From: Cymodocea nodosa
Lineage: Eukaryota > Streptophyta > Magnoliopsida > Alismatales > Cymodoceaceae
Assembly: GCA_036874045.1 (NCBI GenBank)
Contig: JAZBRI010000008.1
Span: 5,781,001-5,845,000 of the forward strand
DNA: 64,000 bases
Direction of reading: 5' to 3'
Part shown: in pieces, positions 56,557 through 64,000 of the stretch
Position numbering within the stretch: the stretch's first letter is position 1
Layout of the letters: the number at the start of each line of letters is the position of its first letter
The notes under the pieces: model-generated
Told to the model about the DNA's origin: nothing
The model's database searches: none
The model's input: the letters and a program-made list of their open reading frames with translations, nothing else
Translations under genes and position numbers: made by a program

Positions 56557-58720
56557 TGTTTGTATTTTCCCAGCACTACACTAGAAAAACTTGGATTTGT
56601 TACTTCTATTTTTACTTAGTTAATTTATCTTTACGCCTATTCTTTCTTTTAGAAGTAAACAAACAACCTTTAATACAATTTAGATATTAATTCCAATTTG
56701 TACATTAACTGCAAGTGCACAGTGTCTATTGTATCAGTGTGCAAGTACAGGTCGATCCCATAGGAAATTGCTCAAGAATTTGAGAACTGTTCGTTTGTTA
56801 ACAATCAAATTTATATATTCAATAAGCTCTCCGTTGAACTAGAGTTAACTCAACGGACTGACCTCGTGGACTTAAGTTAACTCCACGAGCCTGTCTTTTC
56901 TTTTTAATACTGCTATTTACAAACGAATTCGGCCAACCATTGGGCGATTCCACAGATTGTAAATAACATCAATTAAGCTCTTTAATGTTAGTAAACACTG
57001 GATTTATCATTAAGTAATACTAACATTCAGATAATTCAAATAGTAACCATTAAAATCTTTAAGTCTTTTGAATGAACCAATTTCAGTAAACTATAAAACT
57101 AAAACAAACATAAAACAATCACAGCACTAACAAAGATAGCATTAATCACGATTCAACACAAACAATACAACACTCAAATACAACATACAATATAGATAAA
57201 TTGTTTTTGGTATTTTTGTTTTAATATGAATATGGAAATGGGCGAAAGGTGAAATGTAAAGTAATCTCACTCAACAATAAATACTTCCGACACTACTTGC
57301 AATGCGATTACACTACTGAAAATTAAACCACTTACAATTCTATCTCCTCTCCCTATAGAATCGCGAGTCCAGAATTGCAAGATAATCTTCTCTTCAGCAT
57401 ACAGGCATCAACCCAAAGCCAAGGCTAAAAGCTTTGTGATCTCCTGAAATATGAGTCGGCGCTTGGTGAAAATGGCTTCCCTTCCCGCGACGCGATCACT
57501 CTTCACAGTGGTTGTCAAGCACTGTGTTTGGCTCGGAATCGACCCGACATCAAGAAAGTATTCTCACAGACCTCTGATGGTTGGTGATTATGGTGGATAT
57601 GGTGGTGGTAATGATAGTTGGTGTGATACTTCGGAGAATCGCCGATACTGTCTGCAGAAAGCTCGGTGCTCCTCCTCTATATACACTGGTCGTCCATCGA
57701 TCACACCCCCACTTCTTTTTGAATGATCGGTTGGATTTCCTTCATTCATATCAACGGCGATGATTTCTTCTCCCTATGCAATACATGCAATCGTGGTTTT
57801 TCTTCCAACTGTCCTGTTTCTACAACTGGTACAATGGTATATTAGAAAATAAATAGTCCGTGGAGTTACAAATAACTCAACGGACTTTCTTCGTTGATTT
57901 AACTATAAAACACGTGCATAAATTTAACTATCCGATGCTCAGGTGCATTTCGAATACTTATAAACTTAACTATCCAATGCTCAAATTCATTTCGGATAGT
58001 TACAGCTAACTCACCGATATATAACTTAAGTAAATCTACCAAATCTCGACACGTGTCAGCAGTAGTTTAATAATAAAATACCCATTTCAGAGTGTTACAG
58101 GTCTAACTATCCGATGTTCAGATGCATTTCGGATAGTTACAGCTAACTCACTGAAAATCCACTTAAGTCACTTTACTAGAACATGACACGTGTCCACAAC
58201 TATTTTATAAATAAAAAGAGATTTCAGAGGGTTACACATATAACTGTCCAATGCCCAACTGCAATTTCAGATAGTTATAAATAACTCACCGAAAGTTCAC
58301 TTAAGTCATGCATTACGGTTTCGACACGTGTACTTCTGGAAATAATAAAATATTCTTTCAAAACATAAGTATTTAACAATATAAACATAACTATTCGAGA
58401 TGTTCGGTCTGTTAAACATAACTGTCCGAAATATGTTCGGTATGTTAAACATAACTGTCCGAAATATGTTCGGTATGTTAAACATAACTGTCTGAAATAT
58501 CAGAAAATTCGGATACTTAAGAATTTCACAGCCTGCAACTTACCGACAGTTCAGAAATGTACTAAATTGACATTAATTCCCCAAAATTAAGCAGATTCTT
58601 CAATTAAAGCATATAACAGTGCAATTATAACATAATGGCTTAATTCTCATATGTAAGCTAAATATTATGCAATTAACCATCATTTAACCATTAATAATAT
58701 GCACTTTTTCATTCTAAACA
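56557..58720 (-). repeat. T4 5' LTR
   Basis: It is 2164 bp. TG…CA on the minus strand: TGTTTAGAATG at 58720, …GGGAAAATACAAACA at 56557. About 45 bases containing the TATAAAA of the other LTRs are missing at 57720/57721; a TGTATATAGAGG sequence (about 57690) remains as another candidate TATA. Two 42-bp units lie at about 57928-58010. AAACATAACTGTCCGAAATATG-type units repeat at 58400-58500. Confidence 0.9.
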
Positions 58721-59857
58721 TGCACTATAGGACATACCATTTTAGAAAGAACCTTAGTAGACCTAGGTGCAGGTATAAATGTTATGCCAAGTGATATATT
58801 TGCATTCTTAGGATTAGAAGGCTTAATTCCTACTAGGACTGCTATTCAATTAGCTAACAGAAGTATAAGATACCCTAGAGGAAAAATAGAGGATGTTCTA
58901 ATTAAAATCAAAAACTTCATATATCCTATAGATATTGTAATTTTGGATTCCCAACAAATTAAGCATAAAAATTGTGATACATCTTTAATCTTGGGAAGAC
59001 CATTCTTAGTAACATCAGGGGGTGTTATAAATTGTAAAACTGGAGTAATGAAATTAGCATATGGTAATGAGAATACTCAATTAAACATTTTTAAATTAGA
59101 AAAGTTTGAGGAGTTAGAAATGTCCTTACATACTATAGACTTTTTAAAGGATGAAGGAGATATGCTAAATGATGTGATTCAAGAAGAACTAAATAGGCAA
59201 CTAAATTCTGAAAATTTAGGAGAAAGTGAAAGCATAAATGTAGAAGGGGATCAAGAAGAAATTAATATAGAAAATGAAAATGTTCAATTAGGAGCTCTAG
59301 CTTCTGATGGGCAACATTTAGATTTAAAACCTTTACCTCCTGAATTAACCTATATATTTCTGGAAGAAAAACGAACTTGTCCAATCATTATTGCTTCAGA
59401 TTTAAAAGAGGATCAAATTGCTAAATTAAAAGATGTAGTAAAAACTTATAAAGAAGTAATAGGATGAACTATGACTGATATAAAATGGTTACGTGCAACT
59501 TTATGCTGTCACCACATATATTTAGAAGAGAATGCTAAACTAGTTAGAATTCCTAAGAGGAGATTAAATCCAAACCTTAAAGAAGTAGTTAGGAAGGAAA
59601 TAGTGAAATGGTTAGATAATGACATAATTTATCCGATTTCTGATAGCTCATGAGTTAGTCCAATCCATGTAGTTCCCAAGTAATTAGGATTAACAGTTAT
59701 TAGGAATGAAAGTCAGGACTTGGTACCTACTAGAATTCAATTAGGCTGAAGAGTGTGTATAGACTATAGAAAGCTGAATGCTGTGACTAGGAAATATCAT
59801 TTTCCCTTATCTTTTATAGATCAAATGTTAGAGAAATTAGCAGGGCAAAAATATTTT
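58721..59857 (+). pseudogene. T3 protease and reverse transcriptase start
   Basis: It continues T3 after T4: DLGAGINVMPSDIFAFLG (D-L-G-A intact, about 58765), ILGRPFLVTSGGVINC, an acidic linker, and KWLDNDIIYPISDSS. It ends at ..LAGQKYF where S1 begins. Stops lie at 59465 and 59651 (TGA where T2 has Trp), 59682 and 59748. Most lesions look like G-to-A changes. Confidence 0.88.
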
Positions 59858-61180
59858 TGTTGAGTATTTTGTTTTGATGATGTATGCTGAATGAAAATAA
59901 TCATATTTGCTCAATTACTATTGCTTGTGAAAGGAAATTAAAATCATTAATTAATATAGAAAATGCTTACTGATATAAATACTTGTCTATATTAGATCTG
60001 AAATTATACTAAGTTAATAACTAGTCGTTTCATTGCATTAATTTCTCATTTAACTAAACGTTAAGTTAACATGTGTTTTTATTGAAAAGCATGATATGTT
60101 TTAAAGTTATATTTTCTGTATCATGTACAGTGCACGCTTGGAAAACTCGTTAAGTTAGAGTTTTAGTCGTATAGAGATCACGTGAGAACTTGTTAAGTTA
60201 GAGGCTTAAAGGTTGAAATATGTCACGTGAGAACTCGTTAAGTTAGTGAGTAAAAGTTTAGACAACTCGTTAAGTTAGTGTTATACACGTGGTGATATTA
60301 TAAGTTACGAATGTTATATTGTATCACGTGAGGTGCACATGTTTAACTCGTTAAGTTAACATAACTAAATGCGTTGAGTTGCTATATTGAATACTAAGGC
60401 AACACGTTAGGTTAGCATTACAAACTTAAGTTGTTATTTTTTACACGTGGTAAAATTCTTATTATAAAAACATTTGTATTTTACTAGTTCGTTAAGTTAT
60501 CGTAACACAACGGAGATAGTTCATTGAGTTATCCATAACACAACGGAGTTAGTTCGTTGAGTTAGCTACAGTACTTGTCACGTGAATTGACACATGAGAA
60601 ACTAGTTAAGTTGAAAATGTTAAGTTATATATATACTTGTGTTACTCATTTAGTTAACATTAAAGTAACGACTACTTATTACACTGATGAAAAATTTTGG
60701 ACAAAAAAGTTTATTTTGCAGGAAATTTTTCAGAGATCCAAGATTGATGATTAAAGAAAAATTCGAAATGTAAATGTGGGTTAGAACATGTTTATTTTGA
60801 TGAAGGAAAAAGAAAAGACGTGAAGAAGTGGAAAACTGGTAATGATTAAATGTGAAGGATATGCATGAAATGAAGATACAGTATAAAAGGCATAGAATTC
60901 TTATTGATCAAACTATCCATGCACATCAAACGAAAAATCTTTTCAAGGATCAAAAACACCTCTTCGAGGAAAATCTCTCAGGTGGAAGCAAATTCAGTGA
61001 AGCAGAAAAGGTCAGATTTACGTTACTGAAGATTTAAAGTATCAGAAGAAAGTAAATTCGGTAAAGTATAAAAAGATAAGATATTCGTTACTAAAGAATT
61101 GCTAAAGAAGAAAGAGAAGAAGAAGAAGAAAGATCTCAAATAGGGAGAAATGTTTTAAATTCCGTAAATTAGTTTTCTCT
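59858..61180 (+). repeat. S1: C2-type LTR fragment inside T3
   Basis: It starts TGTTGAGTATTTTG and follows the C2 5' LTR in the opposite orientation. TATAAAAGG lies at 60882-60890. It stops at TTAGTTTTCTCT, about 230 bases short of the LTR end. T3 pol resumes not in RT but in the integrase core, so the LTR end and about 1.5 kb of T3 pol are gone together. It is a solo LTR or a truncated copy that later lost its 3' flank. Confidence 0.88.
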
Positions 61181-61942
61181 GATATAATTGCTAGATTTGG
61201 AATACCTAAAGCTATTATCAATGATAGAGGAACTCATTTCTGTAATAGAAGTTTTGAATCCTTAATGAAGAAATATGGAGTAAATCACAAAATTGCAACA
61301 TCATATCATCCGCAAACAAGTGGACAAGTAGAAAGTGCAAACAAACAAATTAAGTTAATCTTAGAAAAAGTAGTAAATCCTACTAGAAAAGATTGGACTA
61401 ATAGATTAATAGATGCACTTTAGGCTTATAGAACTGCTTATAAGACAAGCTTAGGTATGTCACCTTTTAGGGTAGTATATGGAAAAGTTTGTCATTTACC
61501 AATTGAAATTGAACATAAATCTTATTGGGCATTAAAAACTCTCAACACTAATTTAAATCAACTTGCTGAAAATAGGAAAATGCAATTGATTGAATTGGAA
61601 GAATTTAGGAATGAAGCTTATTCGAAAAATGTAAGAGAAAAAGAGAAAATGAAGTTCTGGCATGATAAGAAAATTATTCCAAAAACCTTTGAAATAGGAC
61701 AAGAAGTATATCTTTGCATGACTAGACTCCATAATCATCTAGGAAAATTAAGATTTAGATGGGCAGGACCTTACATAATTCGAAATATTTATTCCTATGG
61801 AGTTATTGAAATTGAAAATCCTAAAAATCAGAATATATTTAAAGTAAATGGACAAAGACTTAGACCTATTCTGAAAATACCAAAAAGTTCCTTTGGAATT
61901 ATAGAAGAAGTAAGAGTAGTGGACTACTCGAGCTTTACTTAG
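61181..61942 (+). pseudogene. T3 integrase, C-terminal part
   Basis: It starts in the core at [19 protein letters not shown] (catalytic Asp; S-D became N-D), then [11 protein letters not shown] (Glu region), a TAG near 61421, and MSPFRVVYGKVCHLPIEIEHKSYWALK. The WAGPYIIRNIY and NGQRLRPIL blocks follow, and the stop is at 61940-61942. The N-terminal finger and first Asp are lost with the S1 deletion. Confidence 0.9.
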
Positions 61943-62636
61943 TAAAAATTATCTAAGTGTTTGTTTTGTTAAAAAAAAAAAGAAGATATTTAAACATAAT
62001 CACGATTCAACCGAAAGGAATTATCAATTTTATCGAAACATATAAAAAAAAAATCATTGCGGTTCAACCGACAGGATCCATTAGTCTGACCGAAACACAA
62101 AAACATAAAAAATCTATATATTATATTTAGTATAATGTCGGTGTTACCGAAGTATAGTATCGGTTCAACCGATAGAGAAAAAAAAAGAAAATATTTAATT
62201 TTGGTGCAACTGAGGAATATAATGGTTTGACCGAAATTTTAAAATGTTGAAAAATTAAGAGTGAGTTAGACTGAAAATTCTTCAATCTTGATAGAAGTAA
62301 AAATTATTATTATAGTATTTTTATTAGATATAACTTTACGAAAAGTCCGTTGAGTTACGCTTAACTCAATAACTTACTCCATTGAGTCTAAGATAAGTTA
62401 ACGAATTTACCCAATTGAATTAACTATAACTAAATGGAGTACTGTAGTTAAGTCCACGGACTTAGTCCGTGGAGTTAACCATAATTCCATGGAGTGGTAG
62501 ATGAGAGAGCAAGAGTTTGCATTGGAAAATGACCCAATTACCCACTTAAACTTAAGGTTTGGGGGCATTATCCGTAGAATCATTTAGAACTTAGAATAGT
62601 AGAGATCAAAGTGATTCCGTTCCATTTTGTAACTCC
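61943..62636 (+). promoter_or_regulatory. T3 spacer between integrase and third ORF
   Basis: CGGTTCAACCGA-type motifs lie at 62000-62240 between A-rich runs. GTTGAGTTA / TAACTCAA motifs lie at 62345-62480. CTTAAGGTTTGGGGGCATTATC (about 62550) corresponds to the CCTAGGGTTTT block of T2 and T4. Noncoding. Confidence 0.5.
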
Positions 62637-64000
62637 ATGATGAAAAAGATGACATTAGAATTCTAGGAGGAAGCAGTTGACACAACAAGATTTCTTAAAG
62701 AATCGGAAGAGTGGCATACGAGGCAGAAGATCAGAAATACAACATAGGAAAAATAATTACAAAAGGTAGAATCTGACCTTTTCTACTAGAGGAAAGTTTT
62801 AGTAGATTTAGGCATAAAAATACCTTAGATTATGGAAACGAAAATTAGAGTAGCTACAGAAGTTGCATTAAATAGAGAGAGAAAAATCAGACCAAATAAT
62901 GAAGTTGCCCTAGAATTGATCCAACGTAAATCCCGACTATGGTTCAAAAGATACATAGGTGGACATGCATGGTGGGCAATCTGGGAGTAACAGAGGAAAG
63001 GAACTAAAGAACAAGAGGAACCAACTTCTGAAAGACCTATCCTTGAGGAACAGTAGCCCGAACCGTCAATTCCACCACTAAGGTCGTTAGAAAGAGTAGC
63101 ATTTATGGGGCCTTCTACTGAGGAAGAATTAAGAGAATTTGAAGAACTAGTTCAAGTTGGAAAAAACCAAGGAGAACTAGAAGATTTGGTAGTAGCTAAA
63201 GCATATCTGGTGTTTGATGCACTTTACAAAAGGAGGGTTGCAGAAAAGTTGAAGGCCCAATACAAAATTAAAGCTGAACAACATCAAGAAGCCACTGCCA
63301 TACCTACTATAGAAGAAATTGAAGCTAATCCTTTGAGACCAGTAATTATAGAAAAAGTTAAACAGGAAGAGCTAGTACCTGTGGCTCGAGGGCCTGCAGA
63401 GCCTATTTTTGTAGATTTAATCTCAAAAGAAGAAGAGGAAGACTAGACATAATTAATTAGAAAAATGAAAGGAAAGAAGATAGTGCTTGAACATCAAGAA
63501 GAGATTAAATCTGAGATGCAAATATCAGTAGGGCCTATAGAGCTGCTTTTTGTAAACCTGCTATCCAAATCTAAGGAGGAGTAAGAGCAGCAGCAACAAG
63601 AGCAAAGAGAAGAAGAAAAATAGGTTGAAACTAATCTACGGCCTGTACAAACAGAAGAAAAAGAAATTAAGGCAGAAGTTGATTTGCCCGTGACTCCATC
63701 CCAATCTACCACAGAATCAGAAAGAACAGTAACAATGTAAATTGGTAGTCAAGAAAAAGAAGAAACTAAACAAGAAGCTGAATAAGAGCATATTGAACAA
63801 GAAAGAAATGACTCAATAGATTCCACTGAAGAGCAAGAAACTCTTCAGCAAATTTTGGAAAGAATTCAAGACATAGTGGAGAGTTCTACAGCTCACCACC
63901 ACAAACAGAAGTAGAAGCAAAAATGCAGGAATCTCTAGACTATTTTCAGCCAATTCAAGTTTAGCACATGGAAGAGGAAGTTCAAGAACAAACCCCTTTG
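62637..64000 (+). pseudogene. T3 third ORF, N-terminal part (runs off the window)
   Basis: It starts at ATG 62637 (MMKKMTLEF). The early part matches T2 and T4 (NEVALELIQ, LWFKR), the acidic middle is open from 63105 to 63446 (MGPSTEEELREFEELVQVGKNQG…), and Glu/Gln-rich sequence follows to the end. Many stops are present (near 62670, 62746, 62988, 63055, 63444, 63583). The folded domain would lie past the window. Confidence 0.8.

Larger units (their letters stand above)
42356..58720 (-). mobile_element. T4: Athila-like Ty3 element carrying an F-box gene, with a double 3' LTR
   Basis: It is a 16.4-kb insertion in T3. In transcription order: 5' LTR (58720-56557), tRNA-Asp PBS (56549-56532), zinc knuckle, protease, RT, RNase H and integrase (56415-51769), spacer, third ORF (51217-49026), leader, F-box ORF (48161-47022), noncoding region (to about 45801), partial LTR (about 45800-44604), 13 bases, and a full LTR (44590-42356). 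It is the sister of T2 and lacks T2's intron-like gag segment. Confidence 0.92.
38859..64000 (+). mobile_element. T3: Athila-like Ty3 element, split by T4 and by S1, runs past the window end
   Basis: It is inserted in the T1 gag sequence (left flank ATGAT). It has a 5' LTR (38859-41102), PBS (41110-41127), zinc-knuckle ORF (41209-42355), T4 insertion (42356-58720), protease and RT (58721-59857), a C2-type LTR fragment (59858-61180) replacing much of pol, integrase (61181-61942), a spacer and the third ORF (62637-64000). The 3' end, and any F-box unit, lie outside the window. Confidence 0.88.

Noticed and set aside
57690..57721. T4 5' LTR as promoter-dead because TATAAAA is deleted
   Set aside because: A second TATA-like sequence (TGTATATAGAGG) remains nearby and I cannot tell which one is used.

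Overview
This window is plant repeat DNA. It is a nest of LTR retrotransposons with no in-place host gene that I can support. AT-rich sequence, Ty3 elements primed by tRNA-Asp, Ty1/copia elements primed by initiator tRNA-Met, and a plant-type F-box ORF point to a flowering plant, probably heterochromatin; the species cannot be told. Names used here: C1, C2, C3 are Ty1/copia elements; T0 to T4 are Ty3 elements of the Athila type; S1 is an isolated C2-type LTR. All family names and similarity statements come from reading motifs and aligning by eye.

Layout. T0 (1-1692) is a decayed LTR cut by the window edge. C1 (from 1693) is an old plus-strand copia relic. It is split by C2 (2283-14592, minus strand, SIRE-like copia) and resumes at 14593; its 3' LTR start is interrupted at 15868 by T1. 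The T1 LTR (15868-16268 plus 36690-38318) is split by C3 (16269-36689, minus strand, Tork/Tnt1-like copia). C3 is itself split by T2 (20291-35218, plus strand). T1 continues with a short gag piece (38319-38858) and is then interrupted by T3 (38859 to beyond the window end, plus strand). T3 is split by T4 (42356-58720, minus strand) and carries S1 (59858-61180). Target-site duplications (TSDs) support the nesting: GTATG/ATATG for C2, ATAAG for C3, GAGGT for T2 and TGCAC for T4. In each case the interrupted element can be followed across the insertion.

The most interesting content is in the Athila-like family T2/T3/T4. The pol polyprotein (zinc knuckle, protease, RT, RNase H, integrase) starts soon after the primer-binding site. 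It is followed by a motif-rich spacer and a large third ORF with a putative plant transposon protein domain. In T2 and T4 there is then a separate unit encoding an intact-looking F-box protein, about 378 codons with one lesion in each copy. In T2 that unit contains a 1.56-kb segment with canonical splice borders that holds the capsid part of gag. T4 lacks exactly this segment. The copia C2 carries the same third-ORF family, plus about 1 kb of 3' noncoding sequence that resembles the Ty3 family, so modules have moved between the two superfamilies. All elements show stops and frameshifts and look inactive as found, although T2 and T4 are only lightly damaged.
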